DNA of 64,000 bases from contig NZ_JAYDZX010000001.1 of NCBI RefSeq assembly GCF_035607535.1, forward strand, positions 773,994 through 837,993, written 5' to 3'. The position numbers and the translations under genes are program-made. Source of the stretch: Salinimicrobium sp035607535 (GTDB lineage: Bacteria > Bacteroidota > Bacteroidia > Flavobacteriales > Flavobacteriaceae). The notes under the pieces are model-generated. The model saw nothing but the letters and a program-made list of their open reading frames with translations, searched no databases and had not been told where the DNA came from. Positions 16,901 to 25,133 of the stretch are shown here, in pieces (position 1 is the first letter of the stretch; the number at the start of each line of letters is the position of its first letter).

Positions 16901-17524
16901 GCGTTTTTTGTGCTCCATGATCTTATCTTCGGGCATCATTGCCTTGATGATATCATCGGGAATTCCGTCGATCTTGGAGATTTCGTGGGAGGTTCTAAAG
17001 CCGTCGAATATATTCAAAAAAGGAACTCTGGATCTTAAAGTAGCTACCTGTGAAATAAGGGCAAAGTCCTGAGCTTCCTGAACCGAGCCGCCAAAGAGCA
17101 TAGAATATCCCGTTTGCCGGGCTGCCATAACATCTGAATGATCCCCGAAAATGGAAAGCGCATGTGTTGCAATTGTTCTTGCCGCAACATGTATCACATT
17201 GGGCAGCAGTTCGCCTGCAATCTTGTACATGTTAGGGATCATGAGGAGTAAACCTTGAGAAGCCGTAAACGTTGTAGTTAACGCCCCGGCTTGCAGTGAA
17301 CCATGTACCGCACCTGCAGCACCGCCCTCACTTTGCATTTCCACGATCTTAGGAACATTGTTCCAAATGTTCTTTTTCCCTTTTGAACTATAGACGTCCA
17401 CATGCTCTCCCATGGGAGAGGCCGGCGTTATAGGATAAATGGCACATACTTCATTCGTTTTATGCGCTACACGGGCAACAGCTTCGTTGGCATCACAAAT
17501 GAGCTTTGGAAAATTTTTCTCCAT
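13997..17524 (-). CDS. nifJ: Pyruvate:ferredoxin (flavodoxin) oxidoreductase
   Basis: A full-length 1175-residue single-chain PFOR that oxidises pyruvate and CoA to acetyl-CoA and CO2, reducing ferredoxin. The N-terminal pyrimidine-binding domain opens with AHKTNEVCAIYPITPASPMG. A two-cluster ferredoxin domain lies near residues 690-760 (CTQCNKCVAICP and CTGCDLCVAVCP). Cysteines for the proximal cluster are in ACSGCGETPY and, near residue 1080, SHCGEHGYD. The thiamine-diphosphate motif GDGWAYDIGYGG...NTGG is intact. A ferredoxin gene lies 18 bp upstream in the same transcript, supplying the likely acceptor. PFOR is unusual in aerobic flavobacteria and matches the ferredoxin theme of the divergent kor-nuo cluster. 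Confidence 0.97.
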   Translation of the reverse strand: MEKNFPKLICDANEAVARVAHKTNEVCAIYPITPASPMGEHVDVYSSKGKKNIWNNVPKIVEMQSEGGAAGAVHGSLQAGALTTTFTASQGLLLMIPNMYKIAGELLPNVIHVAARTIATHALSIFGDHSDVMAARQTGYSMLFGGSVQEAQDFALISQVATLRSRVPFLNIFDGFRTSHEISKIDGIPDDIIKAMMPEDKIMEHKKRSLDPDSPVIRGTSQNPDVFFQAREAANLYYQRVPEIVQEIMDEFYMHTGRRYNLFDYEGHPEAEKVVVIMGSGEGAVRETVDTLLNSDEKVGVLIVRLYRPFSIKDFIAKVPKTVKKIAVLDRTKEPGSTGDPLYLDVVTAFAETGGDIPQIVAGRYGLSSKEFNPAMVKGIFDELQKPLPKNHFTVGINDDVTFSSLLYNPVFKTKKNTFNCLFYGLGSDGTVGANKNSIKIIGETTDNYVQGYFVYDSKKAGSQTVSHLRFGPQPIFSSYLINTADFIACHQFNFVEKYDLLKKIKKGGTFLLNAPFSNEEVWDMLPQKMQEDIVEKELKFYVVDATKVALEAKLGKRTNTVLQTCFFAISGVLPEDEAIQKIKDAIVKSYSHKGEKIVQMNFNAVDKSLENLQKVNYPKQITSNRHLKPMMTGEADPFVKDVLGKILAGQGDELPVSAFPVDGTFPTGTTQYEKRGIADFVPVWDGADLCTQCNKCVAICPHAAIRAKVVPTEDLADAPASLTTVPAKGRPFTGTDSYILQVSPEDCTGCDLCVAVCPAQSKEVDNFKAINMRSKLDVAEAENKNWDYFTRLPYYERTELQITNVKGSQFLEPLFEFSGACSGCGETPYIKMLTQLYGDSIMIANATGCSSIYGGNLPTTPYKKNEFGRGPAWANSLFEDNAEFGLGMRLALTKKQEIAVDLLKELEPVIGSELVKAIVENPEADEVQKKQKHADIAELKNILSTIGTPEALKLNELTEYLRKKAVWILGGDGWAYDIGYGGVDHVLASGEDINILVMDTEVYSNTGGQMSKATPLGASAKFAVSGKRTSKKSLALQAVSYQNVYVAQVAIGAKDMQTLKAIEEAAAYPGPSIIIAYSHCGEHGYDLKHGPRQQEKAVETGYWPLFRFDPSKPKGKRFKLDSKPPQAPLEEFMYNETRFTRVAKENAEIGAALLKQAQEEVDSKWERLELHRDM

Positions 17525-17542
17525 AATATATAGTTTCTCATA

Positions 17543-17893
17543 TTAAGCTCCGTGAAGCCAAACTTTCTTTTCCAGTAATTGTTCTTCGTTTTCTTCCATA
17601 TCCTCCCGTGGATGTATACAGTCTACAGGACATACAGAAACACATTGAGGATTGTCATGGAAGCCTTTGCACTCGGTACATTTATCGGCTACTATAAAGT
17701 AGAATTCATCAGACAAAGCTTCCTGCTGCTCTTCGGCATCCATTTCTTCTCCCCGGGGAGTGGTTATAATACCCTCAAGTGCAGTTTCATCTGCTAAAGA
17801 CCATTCCTGATCGGGTTCATAGATGGCTGTATTTGGACATTCCGAAATACAGGCATCGCAGTTGATACATTCATCTGTTATAAAAAGAGCCAT
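17543..17893 (-). CDS. 2[4Fe-4S] ferredoxin
   Basis: A 116-residue ferredoxin with two cysteine clusters: CINCDACISECPNTAI near the N-terminus, and CTECKGFHDNPQCVSVCP further on. The second cluster has the longer Cys-x8-Cys spacing seen in the YfhL/Allochromatium-type 2[4Fe-4S] ferredoxins. About 35 acidic residues separate the clusters. ATG 17893 is chosen because MALFITDECINC is the typical ferredoxin start; the 26 residues upstream have no such character and run into the divergent control region. Directly followed by the PFOR gene (18 bp), it is the probable electron acceptor of PFOR and donor to downstream enzymes. Confidence 0.92.
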   Translation of the reverse strand: MALFITDECINCDACISECPNTAIYEPDQEWSLADETALEGIITTPRGEEMDAEEQQEALSDEFYFIVADKCTECKGFHDNPQCVSVCPVDCIHPREDMEENEEQLLEKKVWLHGA

Positions 17894-17983
17894 AACTATT
17901 GGTTTTAAATTATTATAGAATTTCCAATAAAAGTATTGTGGCTTTACGTGCTCAAACATGATACTCATCATATTTCAATTAAC

Positions 17984-17998
17984 TAAGAATTATTCTTA
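17984..17998. promoter_or_regulatory. Inverted repeat in the divergent PFOR/kor-nuo control region
   Basis: TAAGAAT-T-ATTCTTA is a perfect 7-1-7 palindrome midway between the ferredoxin/PFOR operon and korA. Its position would let one regulator control both ferredoxin-reducing enzymes. The cognate protein is unknown. Confidence 0.45.
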
Positions 17999-18018
17999 AT
18001 AAGCTCATTTTAAAAACT

Positions 18019-18064
18019 ATATGACCTGCATCATATTTCCTGCTGCTCAATGCATATACATTTG
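18019..18064 (+). promoter_or_regulatory. korA promoter with Crp-like site
   Basis: TACATTTG (18057-18064) fits the -7 consensus, 41 bp before the korA ATG. Upstream, ATATGA-N6-TCATAT (18019-18036) has the 6-base spacing of Crp/Fnr sites and would be centred near -42, the usual place for an activator touching RNA polymerase. A weaker ATGA-N6-TCAT copy occurs at 17958-17971 nearer the ferredoxin gene. Confidence 0.45.
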
Positions 18065-18105
18065 GTGATAATTGGTTAAAACCAAAGTTTAAAAAACCAT
18101 ATCCT

Positions 18106-19959
18106 ATGATCGCAGAAAAAACAAAACTACCGGCCGAATCTATTGATGCAGTGGTGATAAGGTTTGTAGGAGACTCGGGGGACGGGATGCAGCTTACAGG
18201 TACTCAATTCTCTGATACTTCGGCTATGTTTGGAAATGATGTGGCCACCTTCCCCAACTACCCGTCAGAAATTCGCGCCCCACAAGGCAGTCTCTATGGC
18301 GTATCGGGCTTCCAGGTACACATTGGAAGTGTTGAGATAAGCACCCCTGGGGACAATGTTGATCTTCTTGTTGCCATGAATCCCGCAGGGCTTAAAACGA
18401 ACCTTTATGCGGTAAAACCGGGGCAGACTATTATAGTTGATGTAGATTCCTTCAGCAAAAAGAATCTTGAAAAAGCCCAATACGCCAGTAACCCTCTGGA
18501 GGATGGAAGTCTTTCAAACTACCGCGTGATACAGGTACCAATGTCTTCTCTTACAAAAGAAGCTCTTAAGAACGTTGAAGGCCTGGATCAAAAAATGATC
18601 ACCCGGAGCAAGAACATGTTCGCCTTAGGGATGGTATACTGGCTCTACAGCCGTTCTCCCGAACATACCATTGGCTTCTTCAACAAGAAATTCAGGAATA
18701 AGCCACACCTTATAGAAGCAAATACAAAAGTTCTTAATGCCGGATATTTTTATGCTGAAACTATAGAACTGATCCCGAACTCCTATAGTGTTTCCCCTGC
18801 TAAAATGCAGAGCGGCACCTACAGGATCATCATGGGAAATACAGCGACAGCTTGGGGCTTTCTCGCAGCCGCAGAAAAATCTGGTCTCGAATTATTCTTA
18901 GGCTCCTATCCAATTACTCCGGCGACAGATATACTGCATGAACTGGTAAAGCACAAGCATTTTGGAGTAAAAGCCTTCCAGGCAGAAGATGAGATCGCAG
19001 GAATAACTTCGGCAATTGGTGCATCCTTTGCCGGTGACCTTGCAATAACTACCACCTCCGGTCCCGGCCTGGCACTTAAAGGAGAAGCCCTGGGACTGGC
19101 CATGATGATAGAACTACCGTTGGTAGTTGTTAACGTACAAAGAGGTGGTCCATCTACCGGTCTACCAACCAAAACAGAACAGTCTGACCTGTTACAGGCA
19201 ATGTACGGTCGTAACGGGGAAAGTCCGGTGATCGTCATCGCAGCAAGTACCCCTGCCAACTGCTTTACCTATGCCTACCAGGCAGCAAAACTTGCGCTTG
19301 AACACATGACTCCTGTAGTACTGCTGACCGATGGATATATTGCTAATGGTTCAGCTCCCTGGAGGATAAGGAAAGTAGAAGACCTGCCTCCTATCAAAAC
19401 AAGAAAAGTCACCGAGGCAAAAGAGAACTGGAATCCATACAACCGGGACGAGATCACTCTTGCCCGGGATTGGGCGGTACCGGGAACCCCGGGATTGGAG
19501 CATCGAGTAGGTGGTCTTGAAAAAGACCAGAGGACGGGAAATGTTTCACACGTTCCTGAAAACCACGAGACAATGACCCAAATCAGGGCCGAAAAAGTCA
19601 AAAGAGTACAAAGCTTTATTCCCGAGCTGCAAACTGAATTTGCACAAGCAGGTGACTTGCTGGTCGTAGGATGGGGCGGTACTTACGGATCTCTTCGCAC
19701 TGCCGTAAAACAGCTTTATGAGGAAGGACATAAAAACATTGGATTCGCCCACTTTACCTACATCAATCCTCTTCCCAAAAACGCGGAAGAGGTGCTCAAA
19801 AAATTCAAAAAAGTCATTGTATGTGAACTAAACAACGGTCAATTCGCCAACATTTTGAGAATGCATATCAACCGGGAGTTTCTTCAGTACAACAAAGTTC
19901 AGGGATTGCCTTTTGCCAATAATGAGCTTAAAGAAAAAATCAAACAAATTGTGGAATAA
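18106..19959 (+). CDS. korA: 2-oxoacid:ferredoxin oxidoreductase, fused gamma-alpha subunit
   Basis: 617 residues. The N-terminal gamma domain starts VVIRFVGDSGDGMQLTG and contains the family block NYPSEIRAPQGSLYGVSGFQ. The alpha (pyrimidine-binding) domain starts near residue 243 with GNTATAWGFLAAAEKSGLEL, followed by SYPITPATDILHEL, and ends with a transketolase C-terminal-like domain containing VGWGGTYGSLRTAV. The enzyme decarboxylates a 2-oxoacid, most often 2-oxoglutarate in this subgroup, to the acyl-CoA while reducing ferredoxin; substrate cannot be fixed from sequence. korB follows after 1 bp. The pair lies directly upstream of the complex I genes, on the same strand. Confidence 0.93.
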   Translation: MIAEKTKLPAESIDAVVIRFVGDSGDGMQLTGTQFSDTSAMFGNDVATFPNYPSEIRAPQGSLYGVSGFQVHIGSVEISTPGDNVDLLVAMNPAGLKTNLYAVKPGQTIIVDVDSFSKKNLEKAQYASNPLEDGSLSNYRVIQVPMSSLTKEALKNVEGLDQKMITRSKNMFALGMVYWLYSRSPEHTIGFFNKKFRNKPHLIEANTKVLNAGYFYAETIELIPNSYSVSPAKMQSGTYRIIMGNTATAWGFLAAAEKSGLELFLGSYPITPATDILHELVKHKHFGVKAFQAEDEIAGITSAIGASFAGDLAITTTSGPGLALKGEALGLAMMIELPLVVVNVQRGGPSTGLPTKTEQSDLLQAMYGRNGESPVIVIAASTPANCFTYAYQAAKLALEHMTPVVLLTDGYIANGSAPWRIRKVEDLPPIKTRKVTEAKENWNPYNRDEITLARDWAVPGTPGLEHRVGGLEKDQRTGNVSHVPENHETMTQIRAEKVKRVQSFIPELQTEFAQAGDLLVVGWGGTYGSLRTAVKQLYEEGHKNIGFAHFTYINPLPKNAEEVLKKFKKVIVCELNNGQFANILRMHINREFLQYNKVQGLPFANNELKEKIKQIVE

Positions 19960-19960
19960 G

Positions 19961-20974
19961 ATGGAAACAGTAGCTGCAAAAAAATACACGTACAAGGACT
20001 ATGGTAATGACCAGGAAGTACGATGGTGTCCCGGTTGTGATGACTATGTTATTCTGAGGTCTGTTCAAAAAGCTCTACCCGAAATGGATGTCAAAAAAGA
20101 GGATGTCGTATTCATTTCAGGAATTGGCTGCTCCTCCCGCTTTCCTTATTACATGGGAACATATGGAATGCACGGAATTCATGGTAGGGCCCCGGCGATT
20201 GCTTCGGGAGTAAAATTAGCCAATCCCAACCTCAGCGTATGGGTGATCACCGGCGATGGTGACAGCATGGCTATTGGCGGCAACCATTTTATTCATGTTC
20301 TAAGAAGGAATATAGACCTCAACATTATCCTGTTCAATAACGAGATCTACGGATTGACCAAAGGGCAGTTTTCTCCTACTTCGCTAGTAGGACAGAAAAC
20401 CAAGTCCTCACCTTTCGGAAATACTCAGCCTCCATTTTCTCCGGGGGAGTTGGCCATTGGTGCACAGGCGAGATTCTTTGCCCGTATTGGCGGAAACGCG
20501 CCAAAAGAAATGACCGATATTTTTATTCAGGCTGAAAAATTCAAAGGCACCTCACTTGTGGAAGTACTTCAAAACTGCGTCATCTTTAATGATGGTTGCT
20601 ATGTAAAATATACCGACAAGACAGTGAGAGAAGACAAGCAACTATATGTGGAGCATGGAAAGCCAATGATCTTCGGAAAAGAACGTAACAAAGGACTGGT
20701 TCTTAAAGGCCTTAAGCTGGAAGTGGTGACGATAGGTGAAAATGGTGTCACTGAAGAAGACATCCTTGTGCACGATGCTAAAGAGAAAGATCCTACCATG
20801 CACCAGATGCTGGTAAGACTGGAGTATCCATTGGTGACAGGAATTATAAGAAGTTTTGAAGATGTGACGCTCGAGGAAAGGGAGGATGCGCTCACAGCTC
20901 AGATAAAAGCAAAATCAAAATTTAAGAAAACAGACGATCTGTTCTTCTCGGGAGAAATTTATGAAGTAAAGTAG
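19961..20974 (+). CDS. korB: 2-oxoacid:ferredoxin oxidoreductase, beta (thiamine-diphosphate) subunit
   Basis: 337 residues. An N-terminal WCPGCDDY supplies two iron-sulfur cysteines and GIGCSSRFPYY a third, matching the single [4Fe-4S] cluster of this subunit. The thiamine-diphosphate motif is GDGDSMAIGGNH...NNEIYGLTKGQ. Start ATG 19961 gives METVAAKKYTYKDYG, one base after the korA stop; a longer frame from 19913 overlaps korA and has no homology-like features. A 75-bp gap with a hairpin and an inverted repeat separates it from nuoA, so readthrough into the complex I operon is possible. Confidence 0.95.
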   Translation: METVAAKKYTYKDYGNDQEVRWCPGCDDYVILRSVQKALPEMDVKKEDVVFISGIGCSSRFPYYMGTYGMHGIHGRAPAIASGVKLANPNLSVWVITGDGDSMAIGGNHFIHVLRRNIDLNIILFNNEIYGLTKGQFSPTSLVGQKTKSSPFGNTQPPFSPGELAIGAQARFFARIGGNAPKEMTDIFIQAEKFKGTSLVEVLQNCVIFNDGCYVKYTDKTVREDKQLYVEHGKPMIFGKERNKGLVLKGLKLEVVTIGENGVTEEDILVHDAKEKDPTMHQMLVRLEYPLVTGIIRSFEDVTLEEREDALTAQIKAKSKFKKTDDLFFSGEIYEVK

Positions 20975-20978
20975 CCGG

Positions 20979-21030
20979 GAACTGATCTTGGTCAGTTCTC
21001 ACCTGTCCTTGAAACGTTAATTTTATTAAC
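20979..21030 (+). promoter_or_regulatory. korB-nuoA spacer: hairpin and inverted repeat
   Basis: GAACTGA (20979-20985) pairs with TCAGTTC (20992-20998) without a following T run, so it is not a typical terminator. GTTAAT-TTT-ATTAAC (21016-21030) is a perfect inverted repeat 19 bp before the nuoA ATG. They may mark an mRNA processing or attenuation point and an operator for nuo. Confidence 0.35.
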
Positions 21031-21049
21031 AAATTAAACCTGTATTAAA

Positions 21050-21400
21050 ATGGGTTCAGAAGCAATCATAGTCTTTCTTATTGCAGGCATCGTTCTGGTG
21101 GCCGGCGCTAATTTACTTTCAAATCTAATATCGACCAAATCTGATAACGCTGCCAAAAGGGAACCTTATGAAAGCGGAATGACCACAATAGGTCCTACCT
21201 GGGTGCAGTTCAAAGTGGGTTACTACCTCTTCGCCATCCTCTTTTTGATTTTTGATGTAGAGGTGGCATTTTTAGTACCCTGGGCAGTAGTATTTGGAGA
21301 AATGGGAAGTATTGCTCTGGTAGAGATCCTCATCTTCCTCATCATACTGGGATTGGGGCTGGCTTATGCATGGAAAAAAGGAGCATTAAAATGGGAATAG
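21050..21400 (+). CDS. nuoA: Complex I subunit A
   Basis: A 116-residue membrane subunit with three helices. The conserved loop KREPYESGMTTIGPTW and the block FDVEVAFLVPWAV are diagnostic of NuoA/ND3. It helps form the quinone-site junction of the proton-pumping complex. It is first of an 11-gene nuo operon and overlaps nuoB by 10 bp. Confidence 0.96.
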   Translation: MGSEAIIVFLIAGIVLVAGANLLSNLISTKSDNAAKREPYESGMTTIGPTWVQFKVGYYLFAILFLIFDVEVAFLVPWAVVFGEMGSIALVEILIFLIILGLGLAYAWKKGALKWE

Positions 21401-21972
21401 TAAACAATAAAGAACAGGCTGCTCAAAAAAGCGGAATTCCGGCAGATTTTCCGGGAGACGTCATTCCGGCAGGAAACGGGGGCAACATTTTAATCACTAC
21501 CCTTGATAAAGTGATCAACTGGGGCCGTGCCAACTCTCTTTGGTCATTGTACTTTGGCACCAGTTGCTGCGCGATAGAAATGATGCAAACAGGCGCTGCA
21601 CGTCACGATTACTCCCGCTTTGGTTTTGAAGTCGCCCGCCCCTCCCCGAGACAAGCCGACCTGATCATTATTGCGGGAACCATTACCACAAAAATGGCTC
21701 CGGTACTGCGTCGATTATATGACCAAATGGCCGAACCAAAATATGTGATAGCCATGGGTGCCTGTGCCATTAGCGGGGGACCATTCTTTTACAACTCTTA
21801 TTCGGTTGTAAAGGGTGCAGACCACGTGATCCCTGTCGATGTGTACGTTCCCGGCTGCCCCCCACGGCCTGAGGCTTTGCTGGACGGGATGATCATGCTG
21901 CAGCAAAAGATCCTGAAGGAAAAAAGGCTCGAAAAAGCCAATCCTATCGAAGGTTTTGATGAAGGAAATTAA
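21391..21972 (+). CDS. nuoB: Complex I subunit B, N2 cluster subunit
   Basis: 193 residues. All cysteines for the terminal [4Fe-4S] cluster N2 are present: the tandem pair in TSCCAIEMMQTG, one in MGACAISGGPF and one in VPGCPPRPEALL. The conserved ARPSPRQADL block is intact. ATG 21391 follows a GGAG sequence and is preferred over 21370. Cluster N2 passes electrons to quinone, so the electron route from NuoI to quinone is complete even though the NADH module is missing. Confidence 0.96.
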   Translation: MGIVNNKEQAAQKSGIPADFPGDVIPAGNGGNILITTLDKVINWGRANSLWSLYFGTSCCAIEMMQTGAARHDYSRFGFEVARPSPRQADLIIIAGTITTKMAPVLRRLYDQMAEPKYVIAMGACAISGGPFFYNSYSVVKGADHVIPVDVYVPGCPPRPEALLDGMIMLQQKILKEKRLEKANPIEGFDEGN

Positions 21973-21984
21973 AAAGTATTGGCC

Positions 21985-22461
21985 ATGACCAACGAAGCAC
22001 TCCAACAAACCATATTAAGCTGGTTTCCCGATCCCGAATTTCCACAGCCGCAGTTCTCTGAAGAAGGATCCCAATATCTTACACTCAACGTTGAAGGAGA
22101 ACAGTTGCACGAACTTATGCAATTGCTTAAAAATAATCCCGAAACTCATTTTGATTACCTGTTCTGCCTCACAGGAGTGGATGATGGGAAAGAACTGGGC
22201 GTGGTCTATCACCTGGAGTCAACTGTACACCGTCATATCCTGGTGGTAAAGGTCCAGACAAAAGATCGCGAAAATCCCATTTTTGACAGCGTACAGGATC
22301 TCTGGGCCACCGCAAATTATCACGAGCGGGAGGTTTTCGATTTCTTCGGAATAAAATTTAGGAACCATCCAAATTTAAAACGGTTGTTCCTCACTGAAGA
22401 TTGGGAAGGTTTCCCTCTGCGGAAGGATTATGTGGATGAAAAGAATATGGTTGTAAAATAG
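21985..22461 (+). CDS. nuoC: Complex I subunit C
   Basis: A 158-residue 30-kDa-type subunit, separate from NuoD, unlike the NuoCD fusion of enterobacteria. The signature block HEREVFDFFGIKFRNHPNLKR is followed by FLTEDWEGFPLRKDYV. ATG 21985 is preferred; a TTG two codons upstream is possible. The gene ends 5 bp before nuoD. Confidence 0.95.
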   Translation: MTNEALQQTILSWFPDPEFPQPQFSEEGSQYLTLNVEGEQLHELMQLLKNNPETHFDYLFCLTGVDDGKELGVVYHLESTVHRHILVVKVQTKDRENPIFDSVQDLWATANYHEREVFDFFGIKFRNHPNLKRLFLTEDWEGFPLRKDYVDEKNMVVK

Positions 22462-22466
22462 GAATT

Positions 22467-23603
22467 ATGGAAACAGCTGTAAAAGAACCTACCGCGACAA
22501 AAACGAGCTTCAAGTCTGAAGAATATTTTATTAACATGGGGCCGCAGCACCCTGCCACCCACGGAGTTTTACGACTGCTGCTCACTATTGACGGGGAGAT
22601 CATTAAGAAGGTGGAGCCCGATCTTGGCTACATCCACCGCTCAATAGAGAAAATGTGTGAGAGCAACAGCTATCAGCAGATCGTACATCTTACTGACCGA
22701 CTGGATTATTTGTCTTCTCATATCAATAATGAAGCAGTTTGCCTGTGTGTTGAAAATGCGCTGGAACTTGAAATTCCCGAAAGAGTCAAAGTTATTCGTA
22801 CAATTCTTGGAGAACTCACGAGGATTGCCTCCCACACCTTGTGGTGGGGCGTGATGGGAATGGATGTAGGTGCACTTACCTCCTATTTCTACGGCTTTAG
22901 GGACCGGGAAATGATCAATGACATTTTTGAGGAAACCTGCGGCGCACGTTTAACCATGAACTATAATATCCCCGGCGGATTGATGCAGGATATTCATCCC
23001 AATTTCGTCAAAAGGGTAAAAGAATTTATCACTCATTTCCGAACAAAACTACCCGAATACGACCGGCTCCTCACCGGCAATATCATCTTTCAGAAAAGGA
23101 CAAAGGGAGTAGGTATTTTATCCAGAAAAGATGCTATAAACTTTGGAGCTTCAGGGCCTGTTGCCAGAGCTTCAGGATATTCCTGTGATGTGCGAAAACA
23201 TCATCCGTATAGCGCCCTTGAAAAAGTGAATTTTACTGAAGCTCTTGAGACTTCCGGAGATTCGTTCGCAAGATATAAAGTGAGAATTGCAGAGATGTGG
23301 GAATCCCTGAACATTATTGAACAACTCATCGATAATATTCCTGAAGGTGATTTCAAAGTTGCGACCAACGCAGTGATCAAATTACCAAAGGGAGAATATT
23401 ATCAAAAGGTGGAAACTGCAAGGGGCGAACTAGGGGTCTACATCATAAGTACCGGAAATAAAAATCCTCACCGGGTGAAATTCCGCTCCCCGGGACTGTC
23501 CAATCTCTCCCTGCTCAACCACATTACAGTGGGAGGCAAAATAGGAGACCTGGTTGCAACCATGGCTACCATTGATATTGTAGTACCCGATATTGACCGA
23601 TAA
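22467..23603 (+). CDS. nuoD: Complex I subunit D, quinone-binding
   Basis: A 378-residue 49-kDa-type subunit related to the large subunit of NiFe hydrogenases. The start block NMGPQHPATHGVLRLL contains the His that lines the quinone site, and GYIHRSIEKMCE, FGASGPVARASGY and a C-terminal DIVVPDIDR are all typical. With NuoB it forms the quinone reduction site. Confidence 0.96.
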   Translation: METAVKEPTATKTSFKSEEYFINMGPQHPATHGVLRLLLTIDGEIIKKVEPDLGYIHRSIEKMCESNSYQQIVHLTDRLDYLSSHINNEAVCLCVENALELEIPERVKVIRTILGELTRIASHTLWWGVMGMDVGALTSYFYGFRDREMINDIFEETCGARLTMNYNIPGGLMQDIHPNFVKRVKEFITHFRTKLPEYDRLLTGNIIFQKRTKGVGILSRKDAINFGASGPVARASGYSCDVRKHHPYSALEKVNFTEALETSGDSFARYKVRIAEMWESLNIIEQLIDNIPEGDFKVATNAVIKLPKGEYYQKVETARGELGVYIISTGNKNPHRVKFRSPGLSNLSLLNHITVGGKIGDLVATMATIDIVVPDIDR

Positions 23604-23613
23604 TTAATAAAAG

Positions 23614-24648
23614 ATGAACAGTTTTTCATACATAATCAATTGGTTCGCAGGCACAGGATTTCTGGACATGGCTTTGATCGCTCTCATTTATCTTACGGTC
23701 TTTGCTGTTCTTGGTCTGTTTCTGGTGTTGCTTGAAAGGAAAGTAGCTGCATGGTTTCAGCTAAGGATAGGCCCGAACCGGGTTGGATATCTCGGTTTGT
23801 TCCAAACAATTGCCGATGCCTTAAAACTGGTATCCAAAGAACTTACCGGTACTGTAAAAGCCGATAAATTCCTGTATAATCTTGCACCCTATTTTGTCAT
23901 TGTAACATCCCTGATGGCTTTAGCGGTGTTTCCATTCACCAAAGACCTGCAGGCATTTGATATCAACATTGGGATCTTCTTTCTCATTGCAATTTCCTCG
24001 ATAGGAGTTATAGGAATTCTTCTAGGAGGATGGAGCAGCAATAACAAATTTGCCCTTATTGGAGCCATGAGGAGTGGAGTGCAAACCGTGAGTTACGAAC
24101 TATCGGTAGGGCTGTCGCTGCTAACAATGGTGATCCTCACCGGCAGTCTTCAGCTTTCAGAAATCATTGAAGTACAAAAGAGTGGCTGGTTGATCGTACA
24201 GGGCCATATCCCGGCTATTATTGCCTTCATGATCTATATGATCGCAGGAACGGCTGAAACCAACCGTGCCCCCTTCGATATGGTAGAGGCAGAATCTGAA
24301 CTCGGGGCAGGATATCACACCGAATATTCAGGAATGAAGTTCGCTTATTTCTTCCTGGCCGAATTCATCAATATGTTCATCATCGCAGCCATTGCCACCA
24401 CGGTCTTCTTTGGAGGCTGGCTATCACCTTTCGGCGTAACAGAATCCTTACCCTGGATGGGCTTATTCTGGTTCCTCGCGAAAACGTTTGTGCTGGTGTT
24501 CCTCATGATGTGGTTCCGCTGGACCTTTCCGAGGCTAAGAGTTGATCAGCTTTTAACGCTTGAGTGGAAATATTTGCTCCCAATAAACCTGGTTAACCTT
24601 GTTCTAATGGCAGTGATCGTGTGGCTTAACCTTACTATTTCAATCTAA
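23614..24648 (+). CDS. nuoH: Complex I subunit H
   Basis: A 344-residue membrane subunit (ND1 type) with about eight helices that anchors the peripheral arm and forms the quinone channel. Signature blocks are FQLRIGPNRVGYLGLFQ, the loop ETNRAPFDMVEAESELGAG and WFRWTFPRLRVDQLL. The gene lies 10 bp after nuoD and 5 bp before nuoI. Confidence 0.96.
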   Translation: MNSFSYIINWFAGTGFLDMALIALIYLTVFAVLGLFLVLLERKVAAWFQLRIGPNRVGYLGLFQTIADALKLVSKELTGTVKADKFLYNLAPYFVIVTSLMALAVFPFTKDLQAFDINIGIFFLIAISSIGVIGILLGGWSSNNKFALIGAMRSGVQTVSYELSVGLSLLTMVILTGSLQLSEIIEVQKSGWLIVQGHIPAIIAFMIYMIAGTAETNRAPFDMVEAESELGAGYHTEYSGMKFAYFFLAEFINMFIIAAIATTVFFGGWLSPFGVTESLPWMGLFWFLAKTFVLVFLMMWFRWTFPRLRVDQLLTLEWKYLLPINLVNLVLMAVIVWLNLTISI

Positions 24649-24653
24649 TTGGC

Positions 24654-25130
24654 ATGAGTTATTTTTCAAATATAGTACAGGCAATTGGCACCCTCCTAAA
24701 TGGGATGAGTGTTACAGGCAAATATTTCCTCAATTCCCGCAAAGGAGCCATTACCCAGCAATACCCCGATAACCGCGAAACGCTAAAGATGTTTGAACGC
24801 TTTCGCGGAGAAGTGGTAATGCCGCATGACGAGAACAATGAACACAGCTGTACAGGTTGTCAAAAATGTGAGATTGCCTGCCCTAACGGAAGTATCGAGA
24901 TCATTTGGGACCGGGTGGTTGATCCTGAAACCGGAAAAAAGAAAAAGGCCATCGATCAACATATTTACCATTTTGGGATGTGTACCCAATGTGGTTTATG
25001 CGTAGATGCCTGCCCTTCAAATGCAATAAAGTGGGCGCAGAACTTTGAGAACTCTGTCTATGACAGGACTCAACTGACGAGAATCTTAAATAAACCCGGT
25101 TCGAAGGTAAGAGCCGGTGTAGAAGAATAA
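24654..25130 (+). CDS. nuoI: Complex I subunit I, 2[4Fe-4S]
   Basis: 158 residues with two cysteine motifs, CTGCQKCEIACPNGS and CTQCGLCVDACPSNAIKW, carrying clusters N6a and N6b. In a full complex I this subunit receives electrons from NuoG. Here nuoE, nuoF and nuoG are absent from the operon, so NuoI is the most likely docking point for an external donor such as reduced ferredoxin. The second cluster is preceded by a basic segment (GKKKKAID) that could help bind an acidic ferredoxin; this is inference. Confidence 0.95.
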   Translation: MSYFSNIVQAIGTLLNGMSVTGKYFLNSRKGAITQQYPDNRETLKMFERFRGEVVMPHDENNEHSCTGCQKCEIACPNGSIEIIWDRVVDPETGKKKKAIDQHIYHFGMCTQCGLCVDACPSNAIKWAQNFENSVYDRTQLTRILNKPGSKVRAGVEE

Positions 25131-25133
25131 GCC

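Noticed and set aside
17894..17971. N-terminal extension of the ferredoxin
   Set aside because: The 26 extra residues have no ferredoxin character and run through the divergent regulatory sequence.
19913..19960. Earlier start for korB inside korA
   Set aside because: The extension is encoded by another frame of the korA 3' end; ATG 19961 gives the standard N-terminus.
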